Source of the DNA: Sphingobium sp.
GTDB lineage: Bacteria > Pseudomonadota > Alphaproteobacteria > Sphingomonadales > Sphingomonadaceae
NCBI GenBank assembly: GCA_023266635.1
Contig: JAHFPU010000004.1
Coordinates: 1 to 38,682, forward strand
DNA length: 38,682 bases
Direction: 5' to 3'
Under the pieces are notes generated by a model. That model did no database searches and was not told where the DNA came from. It saw only the letters and a program-made list of their open reading frames with translations. Each line of letters starts with the position of its first letter. Within the stretch, counting starts at the first letter, position 1. Both the position numbers and the translations under genes were made by a program. Positions 24,477 through 31,643 of the stretch are shown here, piece after piece.

Positions 24477-25448
24477 TCAATAATCCACGTAAACATCTTC
24501 GGCGACATGCGCCGGGTCCGGCGGCGGCGCAGCACGCGCTTCGCTCACCGCTTCCTCGATAAGCTGCGCGACCTCGGCATCGACGTCGTCGAGCAGTTTC
24601 AAATCGAGCAGCTTCGCCTCGCCAACCTTCGCGCGGAATGCCTTAAGGCAATCGCGCTCTTCCCAGAGGCGATCGAGTTCGCCCTTGCCCCGATAGCGCT
24701 GCGGATCGCCTTCGAAATGGCCGTAGAAACGCTCGGTATCCAGTTCGATCGCAGCCGGTCCGTTGCCCGCGCGAACATACTCAAGCAGCTCGCGCATCGT
24801 CTCATAGGTGTCGAAATAATCGCAGCCATTGGCGCGCCACGCCTTCATGCCAAAGGCTTCGGCGCGGCTGGCGATGTCCTTGTTGGTGCCGACGGCATAA
24901 TCGACGCCGGTATGTTCGGAATAATGGTTGTTCTCGAACACGAAGATCGCAGGCGCCTTGACCACGACAGCGAGGTTCATCGCCTCGAACGTCGTGCCCT
25001 GGTTGCACGCGCCATCGCCCGAGAAAGCGATGGCCACATTGCCCTTGCCGTCCAGCTTGGCGGCGATTGCTGCGCCCACAGCCTGCGGCGCGCCCGCGCC
25101 CACAATGCCGTTCGCGCCGAGCATGCCGACGGACAGGTCCGCGATATGCATGGAGCCGCCCCGCCCTTTGCACAGGCCATCACGGCGTCCGTAAATCTCC
25201 TTCATCATGCCCTTCACATCGCATCCCTTGGCGATGCAATGGCCATGGCCGCGATGGGTGGAGACGATAAGGTCTTCCGCGCTCAGATGATCGCACACGC
25301 CCACGGCGGCCGCTTCCTGGCCGCAATAGAGATGCGTGAAGCCAGCGATCTCGCCGGTTTTGATCTCATCGTGCAGGCGCTCCTCGAACTTGCGGATGAT
25401 CGCCATCCGCCGGTACGCGCCCACAAGATCATCTCTGGAAAGCTGCAT
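24477..25448 (-). CDS. E1 alpha subunit of 2-oxoacid/acetoin dehydrogenase
   Basis: A 323-aa thiamine diphosphate-dependent subunit. The ThDP-binding motif is GDGACNQG starting at G144, ending in ENN at 172-174; GRGGSMHIAD and HLYCGQEAAAVGVCDHL are also typical, as is the YGHFEGDPQRYR phosphorylation-loop-like region. Length and motifs are nearest to the acetoin dehydrogenase alpha type. It would decarboxylate a 2-oxoacid, or cleave an acyloin, and pass the acyl group to E2. The ATG at 25448 has a strong GGAGGAGAGG eight bases upstream. It follows the Rieske gene by 45 bases within the long minus-strand operon, so the complex appears dedicated to a pathway intermediate. Confidence 0.93.
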   Translation of the reverse strand: MQLSRDDLVGAYRRMAIIRKFEERLHDEIKTGEIAGFTHLYCGQEAAAVGVCDHLSAEDLIVSTHRGHGHCIAKGCDVKGMMKEIYGRRDGLCKGRGGSMHIADLSVGMLGANGIVGAGAPQAVGAAIAAKLDGKGNVAIAFSGDGACNQGTTFEAMNLAVVVKAPAIFVFENNHYSEHTGVDYAVGTNKDIASRAEAFGMKAWRANGCDYFDTYETMRELLEYVRAGNGPAAIELDTERFYGHFEGDPQRYRGKGELDRLWEERDCLKAFRAKVGEAKLLDLKLLDDVDAEVAQLIEEAVSEARAAPPPDPAHVAEDVYVDY

Positions 25449-25493
25449 GAAACTCGCCTCTCCTCCTAAAATTCTTTACGCGCCACCGGTCGG

Positions 25494-26825
25494 TCAGATG
25501 TCGCCGGGGGCCTTCTTCCCGGGGCCGTAGACAAAATCGTCGATCACCTTGTGGAAATGCCGGATGCGCAATTCCTGGTCACCGATCCAAAGCCCTTTGA
25601 AGGAATCTGAATGCATGCCCTTCTGCACGGTCGGCAGATTGAAGGCATCCTGATCAAGCACCTGGCCGATGCTGCGGTCGCCATGCTTGAAATGCCTGTG
25701 CTTCGGACGATCGGGCCATTCTTCGCCTTCGGGCACCAGCTCGAACATCCAGATGTCGTAGAACATCTTGTTGGGATTGGTCGGATGCGGCCGCTGACGG
25801 AACATCATGATGTCGTCGGCATGGACGTTCATCGAGACGTTCGGGAAGATCGAATAGTGATAATCGTCGGTCAGCTGATCGTCGTTGAGCGCCGAATAGT
25901 CCTTGCCCTGCGCCTTACCATGCTTGCGCTTGAATAGTTGCACATCACGGCGGATGTCGCTGACACGGCCTTCATATTCGGCCGGGTCCATGCCCGCCTT
26001 GACCATGATGTCGTAAATGGCCGGCGGAATGGCTGAGGGCAACGCCACACGCGCGCTGATCGTCGCGAAGGGCACCAAATAGCGGCTATGCCGCTCATAC
26101 ACATCGACCTGCGCATTGGTGTCGTCCAGATACCATTGCAGCTGCGGGTGGATGCCCTGCACATGATAGACTTCGCTAAAGGCATCGACACTCGCCTTCC
26201 AGTTGCAGTCCCATTCAACTGTAACGTCGCGCGTCCACGCCATCCGGTCCATATTATACGGACCCAGATGCTCCTGCATTGGCGAGAGAAAGTCAGCGAG
26301 CGAGCCTACGTCCGGATTGAGCGAGAACCAGACGAAGCTGCCCCATTCCTCGCACGGATAGCTGGCCAATGCCGCGCCCGGCGGGCAGCCCTGCGGGAAG
26401 GTGTCGAGGTCGGGAATGCGCGTGATCGCGCCCTGCAAGTCGTAGGTCCAGTGATGATACATGCACTGGAAATTCTCGGCATTTCCAAGACCTTCAGGAC
26501 GCAGCTTATTGCCGCGATGCAAGCAGACGTTCGGGAACGCGCGGACCGAGCCATCCAGTTGCCGAACGATCAGCACGGATTCCTTGCCGATTTCCGTGCA
26601 GATATAGTCGCCCGGTTCCTTGATGTCGTCGGACCGGCCGCCAAGGAGCCAGACCTTCGACCAGATCTTGTCCCATTCCAGCTTCATGAACGCTTCGCCA
26701 TAATAGCGTTCAGCCGGAATGATGTCATAGCCCAGGTCCGGGTCCTCCTCCTTCTGGACGGGAGTTCCATGTGGCCAGTCCTGTGGATTGACCCGGATGA
26801 TGTCGACCTTGCGTTTTACGTCCAT
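25494..26825 (-). CDS. Rieske non-heme iron oxygenase, alpha subunit (second copy)
   Basis: A 443-aa oxygenase subunit. The Rieske ligands are C101 and H103 (CLHRG) and C121 and H124 (CMYHHW); the usual glycine of CxYHGW is replaced by His, which is uncommon. The mononuclear iron site shows EVYH-x4-H (H221, H226). It has long inserts rich in Asp and charged residues in the catalytic domain and is 37 residues longer than the first Rieske protein, from which it is widely diverged. No beta subunit or electron-transfer genes are close by. It is the third gene of the SDR-SDR-Rieske-E1alpha-E1beta-E2-ACAD-AzoR operon, placing an oxygenation step next to acyl-CoA formation. Confidence 0.92.
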   Translation of the reverse strand: MDVKRKVDIIRVNPQDWPHGTPVQKEEDPDLGYDIIPAERYYGEAFMKLEWDKIWSKVWLLGGRSDDIKEPGDYICTEIGKESVLIVRQLDGSVRAFPNVCLHRGNKLRPEGLGNAENFQCMYHHWTYDLQGAITRIPDLDTFPQGCPPGAALASYPCEEWGSFVWFSLNPDVGSLADFLSPMQEHLGPYNMDRMAWTRDVTVEWDCNWKASVDAFSEVYHVQGIHPQLQWYLDDTNAQVDVYERHSRYLVPFATISARVALPSAIPPAIYDIMVKAGMDPAEYEGRVSDIRRDVQLFKRKHGKAQGKDYSALNDDQLTDDYHYSIFPNVSMNVHADDIMMFRQRPHPTNPNKMFYDIWMFELVPEGEEWPDRPKHRHFKHGDRSIGQVLDQDAFNLPTVQKGMHSDSFKGLWIGDQELRIRHFHKVIDDFVYGPGKKAPGDI

Positions 26826-26870
26826 TGCCGTTCCGTCCCTTGCGGGGCCTGCCCTTAAGTGAGAATGCGC

Positions 26871-27632
26871 TTAGAAATGCGTGCGGTTGGTGAAGCCGCC
26901 ATCGACCACCAGATGCGATCCGTTGCACCAGCTTGCCGCAGGACTTGCGAGGAAGACGATGCAGCGCGCCACTTCTTCCGGTGTGCCAAGGCGGCCGGTC
27001 GGTTGCTGACGCAGTTGGGAATTATAGAATTTTTCCATCGTTCCTTTAATCATATCCCAGTTGCCGCCCTCGAACTCGATGGGGCCAGGCGACACGACAT
27101 TCACGCGGATACCGTTCTTGCCATGGAACAGCGCAAGCTGCTTGCCATAGGTCAGGAGCGATGCCTTCAATGCGTTATACGCCTGCGGCCCACCCATCGC
27201 TTCGCCCGTGGAGGTGGTGGCGATCAGAATGATCGAACCGGACTGCTTCTCGGTCATGGTCGGGATGACGGCCTCAACTGCGCGCACTGGGCCCATCACA
27301 TCGACTTCGAAGGCGTTGCTCCAATATTTCTCGCTGCCCATGCCGCCGCCTGCCGAGGTGATCGGGATCATGATGTCGCATCCGCCCAGATCCTCGACGG
27401 CCCATTCCAGCCACGCCTTGTAGTCATCCGCCTTCTTGACATTGACGGGTTTGCCTATGACGCGCGTGCCATATTTGGAAAGTTCGGCGATCGCATCCTT
27501 GACGCTGTCTTCCGACCGCGCGGTGATCGCCAGGTCGCAGCCCTCGCGCGCCAATATTTCCGCGACAGCCATGCCGATGCCGCGCGCTGCGCCGACGAGA
27601 ATGGCCTTTTTGCTCTGTAGTCCGAGATCCAC
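26871..27632 (-). CDS. SDR-family oxidoreductase
   Basis: A 253-aa SDR with cofactor loop GAARGIGMAVAEIL, ITARSEDSV after beta-2 (Arg/Ser, suggesting NADP(H)), TSAGGG where NNAG is usual, TTSTGEAMGG with the catalytic serine, and QAYNALKAS with Tyr-Lys. The end is SHLVVDGGFTNRTHF. The missing NNAG asparagines are unusual for a classical SDR and may change the active-site water network. The start is a GTG at 27632 with GGAGCGG upstream. It is the second gene of the long minus-strand operon, 18 bases after the first SDR and 45 bases before the Rieske gene, so it probably handles an alcohol or ketone produced near the oxygenation step. Confidence 0.9.
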   Translation of the reverse strand: MDLGLQSKKAILVGAARGIGMAVAEILAREGCDLAITARSEDSVKDAIAELSKYGTRVIGKPVNVKKADDYKAWLEWAVEDLGGCDIMIPITSAGGGMGSEKYWSNAFEVDVMGPVRAVEAVIPTMTEKQSGSIILIATTSTGEAMGGPQAYNALKASLLTYGKQLALFHGKNGIRVNVVSPGPIEFEGGNWDMIKGTMEKFYNSQLRQQPTGRLGTPEEVARCIVFLASPAASWCNGSHLVVDGGFTNRTHF

Positions 27633-27650
27633 CTGTCCGCTCCTTAAGTT

Positions 27651-28394
27651 TCAAGCCTGAAGTTCGTCGGCGCGCGGCAGGCGCAGCAATTGCGCCCCGC
27701 CGCTCACCTGCATGATTTCGCCGGTCGTGAAACAATCCGGCGCTGCAAGATAGGACACCGCTGCCGCCACTTCGTGCGGTTCGGTCAGCTTGCCCATAGC
27801 CGTCTCCCGGCTGTAAAGCTCCTGGAAGCTCCCTTTGCCAAGAAACACCTCGGTCATGGGCGTCCGTGAGAAACCTGGCGCCACGGCATTGACACGGATA
27901 CCCATAGGTCCAAATTCGAGGGCTGCGATCCGCACCACATGATCAAGCGCAGCTTTCGCTGCAGCATAGGCGGTCAAACCGAACCCCGGCACTTTCGCCA
28001 CGACGGAAGAGAACAGCACAATGCTGCCGCCACGCGGCATGATCGCGCCGAAATGCTTTAACAGCAGGACATTGGCTGTAACATGCATCGCAAGTTGCGG
28101 CTCGATCTCCTCCCGCGTGATTTTGAGTATGCGCCGACTCTGTGTCGTTCCCGCAGCATTCACCAGCACATCTACGGGCCCAACCTCACGCACCAGACTG
28201 GCGATCGAAGCCTCGTCCAGCAGATCGCAGGTAAAGGCCTGCACACTCAGATCAGCCGCCAGCGCATCCAGCCTAACCCGATTACGGCCCGCCAGAAACA
28301 CAGTGCAGCCATCAGCAACGAGACGCCGCGCAGTTGCTTCGCCAAGACCTCCTTCACTCGAGGCGCCGATGATCAGAGCGGTTCTTTCCACCAT
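27651..28394 (-). CDS. SDR-family oxidoreductase, first gene of the long operon
   Basis: A 247-aa SDR. The cofactor loop GASSEGGLGEATA has extra residues compared with TGxxxGxG, AGRNRVRL follows beta-2 (basic, NADP(H)-like), NAAG replaces NNAG, SSVVAKVPGFGLTAYAAAK gives Ser, Tyr and Lys, and the end is GEIMQVSGGAQLLRLP. The altered loop and C-terminal features match those of the SDR at 15470-16267, so these two are probably close paralogues. The start is the ATG at 28394; the longer frame would read through operator 3 and is rejected. It heads the eight-gene minus-strand operon down to 20154 and is divergent from the TetR gene at 28574. Confidence 0.88.
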   Translation of the reverse strand: MVERTALIIGASSEGGLGEATARRLVADGCTVFLAGRNRVRLDALAADLSVQAFTCDLLDEASIASLVREVGPVDVLVNAAGTTQSRRILKITREEIEPQLAMHVTANVLLLKHFGAIMPRGGSIVLFSSVVAKVPGFGLTAYAAAKAALDHVVRIAALEFGPMGIRVNAVAPGFSRTPMTEVFLGKGSFQELYSRETAMGKLTEPHEVAAAVSYLAAPDCFTTGEIMQVSGGAQLLRLPRADELQA

Positions 28395-28430
28395 GCATAT
28401 TCTTTGAACGAGCTTTTCGCCGATCGCAAG

Positions 28431-28457
28431 CAAGAAACAAGCATGAATGTTTTTTTG
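28431..28457. promoter_or_regulatory. Right-regulon candidate operator 3 (long-operon promoter)
   Basis: ACAAGCATGAATGT at 28437-28450 has the CATG core, preceded by CAAGAA and followed by seven T (28450-28456). It lies 43 bases upstream of the SDR start and 82 bases from operator 4, on the other side of the shared TetR/SDR spacer. Confidence 0.6.
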
Positions 28458-28525
28458 TGGCGCAGCGCTTAAATATCCTTCGCAAACGCGGTAAAAAATT
28501 GCTCTCCCGCGCTTGACTTCCTTCA

Positions 28526-28551
28526 CAAAAAACAGTCATGTTTGTTTTTTA
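28526..28551. promoter_or_regulatory. Right-regulon candidate operator 4 (TetR promoter)
   Basis: ACAGTCATGTTTGT at 28532-28545 is flanked by CAAAAA and TTTTTT. It lies 28 bases upstream of the ATG of the TetR gene, the position expected for self-repression. Confidence 0.62.
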
Positions 28552-28573
28552 GCTGGTTTCGTATGGAGATAAT

Positions 28574-29242
28574 ATGGCTCTTGCCTCGGGGCGTTCAGCC
28601 TCTGCCCCGCGCAGTGCGAAAGCAGCGTCGGCAAACGGGCCGACTCAGCAATCGCTCAAAAGCGCCCAGACAAGAGCCCGCCTAATCGATGCAACGATTC
28701 GTTGCATAGTAAAATTTGGCTATGCGAATACTACAACGCCGCAAGTTGCAGCAGAGGCGGGTCTATCACGCGGCGCTATGCTCCATCACTTCGAAAATGG
28801 ATCGGCGCTGATCAAGGCAACCGTTGTCGAGTTGCACGAAAAGCGCCTTCGGGCGTTCCGGCGCGCGGCAGAGATCACCGAGCACGAACCGGCCACCATG
28901 GTGAACACTTATTGGCGCCAGCTGCAAAAGCCCGCCTTCGTCGCCTTCCACGAACTGGCGCTTGCCGCGCGCACCAATGCGGACCTGGCGCGCATCCTTC
29001 AGCCGTTGCAGCTTGAGTTCCGACAGAAGTTCAATTCGCAAGCGGTCCTGCTCTTCCCGGAATGGCAGGACGATCCCGTCAGTTTCGAATTGGCCATGAC
29101 GCTGTCGCAGACGATGATCGAAGGCATGGCGATTAACCTGCTGACCAGCGCTATCGATGAAAGCATGGTGGCTCCCATGCTGCATTTGCTCGAACAGCAG
29201 ATCAGGCTGATGAAACCATCGGCTCGGGATCAGTCCCGGTGA
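28574..29242 (+). CDS. TetR/AcrR-family transcriptional regulator (right block)
   Basis: A 222-aa regulator. After about 30 Ser/Ala-rich residues comes the TetR domain: TRARLIDATIRCIVKFGYAN, then the helix-turn-helix TTPQVAAEAGLSRGAMLHHF (about 53-72). The remaining two thirds are helical ligand-binding sequence. The ATG at 28574 has GGAGATA upstream. Two copies of the ACANNCWTGNNTGT element lie in its divergent promoter (operators 3 and 4), and four more precede other right-block genes. The simplest reading is that this protein represses its own gene and the catabolic operons, and that a pathway CoA ester or acid relieves it. Its 3' end overlaps the convergent ThuA-like gene by 13 bases. Binding specificity is inferred from location only. 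Confidence 0.92.
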   Translation: MALASGRSASAPRSAKAASANGPTQQSLKSAQTRARLIDATIRCIVKFGYANTTTPQVAAEAGLSRGAMLHHFENGSALIKATVVELHEKRLRAFRRAAEITEHEPATMVNTYWRQLQKPAFVAFHELALAARTNADLARILQPLQLEFRQKFNSQAVLLFPEWQDDPVSFELAMTLSQTMIEGMAINLLTSAIDESMVAPMLHLLEQQIRLMKPSARDQSR

Positions 29243-29961
29243 GTTACGCCCCAGCGAATGCCGCGTCGCAACAGTTCGTAGAATATGGGGTAGTTCCACG
29301 CGCAGCGCTGCGGGTGCGGCCAGAAATCGGCGACGGGGCGCAAGTCATAATGTCCCCGGCAATGGCCAAGCGTCAAATAGAGAATGCTGCCCTTTCCGAC
29401 CTTGCGCTCGTACAATACGGGCATCTCCGGCGCGTCCCACTCCGCCTCGCGGAATTCGTCGCAGCGCCCGGTAAAGCTGGTGTGCATCAGCACGTCGATC
29501 TCACCGGTGCGATGGGTAAGGTACAGTTCGTCCTCGACACGAAAATCACGCAGGCCCGTTGTCATCTCATGATCGCTGCGGGTCACGAAAACCTTGTACG
29601 GCGCAATTGGTGGGTGGCCCGCAAAGCGCGTGCCGAGCAGGCCGGTGAATTCCGGAGCCGCGTCCGGCGTATCGACGATGCCGTCATCGCCAAACCGCAA
29701 AATCGCATTGGTGCCATGCAGGGCGAGCCAACGACCACCCTGTTCCAGCCAACCCTTTAGGACTTCGGTCTGCGGCGGGGTCGGGATGAGATCACAGGTG
29801 TAAGTTATCAACAAATCGGCCGCCGCGATGCTGCCGGTATCGGCATAGTCCGAGGAGACGGAGGTACGGATTTCAGGATGTTCACTCAGCAATTTGAGCA
29901 GTTCGAGCCGCGCGAAATCGATGTCGTGGAACTTGCCTGCCGCAACCAGATGCGTCTTCAT
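29230..29961 (-). CDS. ThuA-like domain protein (second copy)
   Basis: A 243-aa ThuA-family protein: HLVAAGKFHDIDFARLELL at the start, LLITYTCDLIPTPPQTEVLKGW, GGRWLALHGTNAILRF at the central loop, HEMTTGLRDFRVEDELYLTH, and LYERKVGKGSILYLTLGHCRGH near the end, which are characteristic ThuA elements. The longer frame begins inside the CaiB promoter; the ATG at 29961 is preferred because GAGAGGG lies seven bases upstream. Its function in this cluster is unknown. The cluster holds two diverged ThuA-like genes, one in the left and one in the right block, each near redox genes, which suggests a real step rather than a passenger. It is divergent from the CoA-transferase gene at 30036 and ends over the TetR gene. 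Confidence 0.82.
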   Translation of the reverse strand: MKTHLVAAGKFHDIDFARLELLKLLSEHPEIRTSVSSDYADTGSIAAADLLITYTCDLIPTPPQTEVLKGWLEQGGRWLALHGTNAILRFGDDGIVDTPDAAPEFTGLLGTRFAGHPPIAPYKVFVTRSDHEMTTGLRDFRVEDELYLTHRTGEIDVLMHTSFTGRCDEFREAEWDAPEMPVLYERKVGKGSILYLTLGHCRGHYDLRPVADFWPHPQRCAWNYPIFYELLRRGIRWGVTHRD

Positions 29962-30035
29962 GATCATCCCTCTCTCGCATGTGTACGCGCGAGGGTAAGC
30001 GGGCGCTTTGCTTTGGCAAGTGGGGAGCATAGCGC

Positions 30036-31250
30036 ATGAGCGGTCGGGGACAAGGTCCGCTGGCGGGCGTGCGGGTGCTCGATCTGACGAGCGTTCTTAT
30101 GGGTCCTTATGCGACCCAGATCTTTGCCGATCTCGGCGCGGACGTCATCAAGGTGGAAAGCCCGGATGGCGACACGACACGCTATCTGCCGCCTGGCAAC
30201 GACCCGGCGCGGGGCGGCATGTTCATGAACGTCAACCGGGGCAAGCGCAGCATCGTCCTGGACCTCAAGCAGCCTGCAGCGCGCGAGGCCTTGCTGAAAC
30301 TGGCAGAAACCGCCGACGTGTTCATCCATTCGATGCGCGCGCAGGCCATCGGGCGGCTGGGGCTCGACTATCCGGCGCTGCAGGCGGCCAATCCGCGCAT
30401 TCTCTACGCCAATCTTTACGGTTTCGCGCGATCTGGCCCCTATCGCGACTATCCGGCCTATGACGATATTGTGCAGGCGGCATCGGGAATCGTCGATCTG
30501 CAGGCCCGCCTGTCAAAGGGCGAGCCGACCTATCTGGCCACGGTCGTCGCGGACAAGGTCGCGGGTCTTACCGGCGCCTATGCGGTGATGGCGGCGCTCT
30601 ACGCTCGCGAACGCACCGGCCTTGGTCAGGAGATCGAGGTTCCGATGTTCGAGACCCTCGTTTCCTTCGCCACGGTGGAGCATTTGTGCGGATCCCTGTT
30701 CGTGCCCCCGCTCGGGCCGCCGGAATATCCGCGCGCCACATCAGAGGCGCGGCGTCCCTACAAGACGGCGGACGGCTATATCGGCGTCATGATCTACAAC
30801 GACAAGCATTGGCGGTCCTTCTTCCACGCGATCGACGATCCGGAATGGTCGAAGGACCCGATGTTCGCCTCCATGCGCACACGCACTCAGAATATCGGGA
30901 CAGTGCTCGCCAAAGTGGCAGAGGTCATGGAACAACGGACCACCGATGAATGGATGGTCCTGCTGCGAGATGCGCAGATTCCCGCAATGGCGATCGCCAG
31001 TCTGACCGACCTGCTGCATGACCCGCATCTGGTGGAAACGGGATTCTGGCAGGAGCGCGAAACCGACGAAGGTACGCTGCGCTTCCCCGGCATTCCCACG
31101 AGCTTTTCGGCCACGCCCGGCGCGATCGGAGAGCCAGGGCCTGCGCTGGGCGCAGACAGCCGCGCTATCCTCGACGAAGCAGGTTTCGATAGCGATGCGA
31201 TCGACGCCCTTATCGGCAGCGGCGCGGTACGGCTGGCCGAACCGGCCTGA
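30036..31250 (+). CDS. CaiB/BaiF-type (family III) CoA-transferase
   Basis: A 404-aa family III CoA transferase, which moves CoA between an acyl-CoA and a free carboxylate. N-terminal VLDLTSVLMGPYATQIFADLGADVIKVE-type residues (start about 15) and the segment PAYDDIVQAASG, containing the catalytic aspartate (D143 or D144), are diagnostic; NRGKRSIVLDLK and FETLVSFATVEH are also typical. The length matches the family (about 400). The ATG at 30036 has GGGGAG upstream. It leads the plus-strand run CoA-transferase, OB-fold protein, thiolase-like protein, with 11- and 1-base gaps. It could activate the substrate acid in place of, or after, the ligases without spending ATP. No right-regulon operator is visible upstream. 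Confidence 0.93.
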   Translation: MSGRGQGPLAGVRVLDLTSVLMGPYATQIFADLGADVIKVESPDGDTTRYLPPGNDPARGGMFMNVNRGKRSIVLDLKQPAAREALLKLAETADVFIHSMRAQAIGRLGLDYPALQAANPRILYANLYGFARSGPYRDYPAYDDIVQAASGIVDLQARLSKGEPTYLATVVADKVAGLTGAYAVMAALYARERTGLGQEIEVPMFETLVSFATVEHLCGSLFVPPLGPPEYPRATSEARRPYKTADGYIGVMIYNDKHWRSFFHAIDDPEWSKDPMFASMRTRTQNIGTVLAKVAEVMEQRTTDEWMVLLRDAQIPAMAIASLTDLLHDPHLVETGFWQERETDEGTLRFPGIPTSFSATPGAIGEPGPALGADSRAILDEAGFDSDAIDALIGSGAVRLAEPA

Positions 31251-31261
31251 AGGAGAGCGCA

Positions 31262-31642
31262 ATGGATGGAGTGACGGGCGGGCCGGAAGCGCAATGGCGC
31301 GCGGCCCTAGCGGACGGCAAATTCCTGCTGCAGCGGGCGGTGTCCAGCGGGACGGTATTCTTTCCCCCGCGCGTTATGGAGCCGGGCACGGGCGACACGG
31401 ATCTGGAATGGATTGAGGCGACGGGCCTTGGCATCATCTACTCCCTGACATGGGTGTCACAGAAGCCCCCTGCCCCGCCCTATAATGTGGCGGTCGTCCG
31501 TCTCGACGAGGGCGCACAATTGATGAGCAGGGTCGAAGGCGTCACGCCGGAAACCCTCCGCATCGGTCAGCGCGTCCGCGCAAAGATCGCGACGCAGGAT
31601 GATGGTGCCGCCATACTTCTTTTCGAACCGGCGGGTCACTGA
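31262..31642 (+). CDS. DUF35-type OB-fold protein without zinc-ribbon cysteines
   Basis: A 126-aa protein of the DUF35/OB-fold family that partners thiolase-like enzymes. The order is a helix (WRAALADGKFLLQRAV), then VFFPPRVMEP, then the OB fold with IIYSLTWVSQKP, VAVVRLDEGAQLMSRV and GQRVRAKI. Most such proteins have a CxxC...CxxC zinc ribbon just before PPR; this one has no cysteine in the whole sequence. The ATG follows AAGGAGAGCGCA. It lies between the CoA-transferase and the thiolase-like gene, so it is probably the non-catalytic partner that assembles the lyase, as IpfE/IpfD in ibuprofen degradation and ChsH2/Ltp2 in steroid degradation. Confidence 0.85.
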   Translation: MDGVTGGPEAQWRAALADGKFLLQRAVSSGTVFFPPRVMEPGTGDTDLEWIEATGLGIIYSLTWVSQKPPAPPYNVAVVRLDEGAQLMSRVEGVTPETLRIGQRVRAKIATQDDGAAILLFEPAGH

Positions 31643-31643
31643 C

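Noticed and set aside
23452-25448. E1alpha/E1beta as transketolase or deoxyxylulose synthase
   Set aside because: The split into alpha and beta, the GDGACNQG placement and the adjacent lipoyl E2 identify a 2-oxoacid/acetoin dehydrogenase.
30015-30022. GGCAAGTG before the CaiB gene as a left-regulon operator
   Set aside because: Only the eight-base core matches; the flanks of the dyad are absent and it lies inside the ribosome-binding region, so chance is likely.
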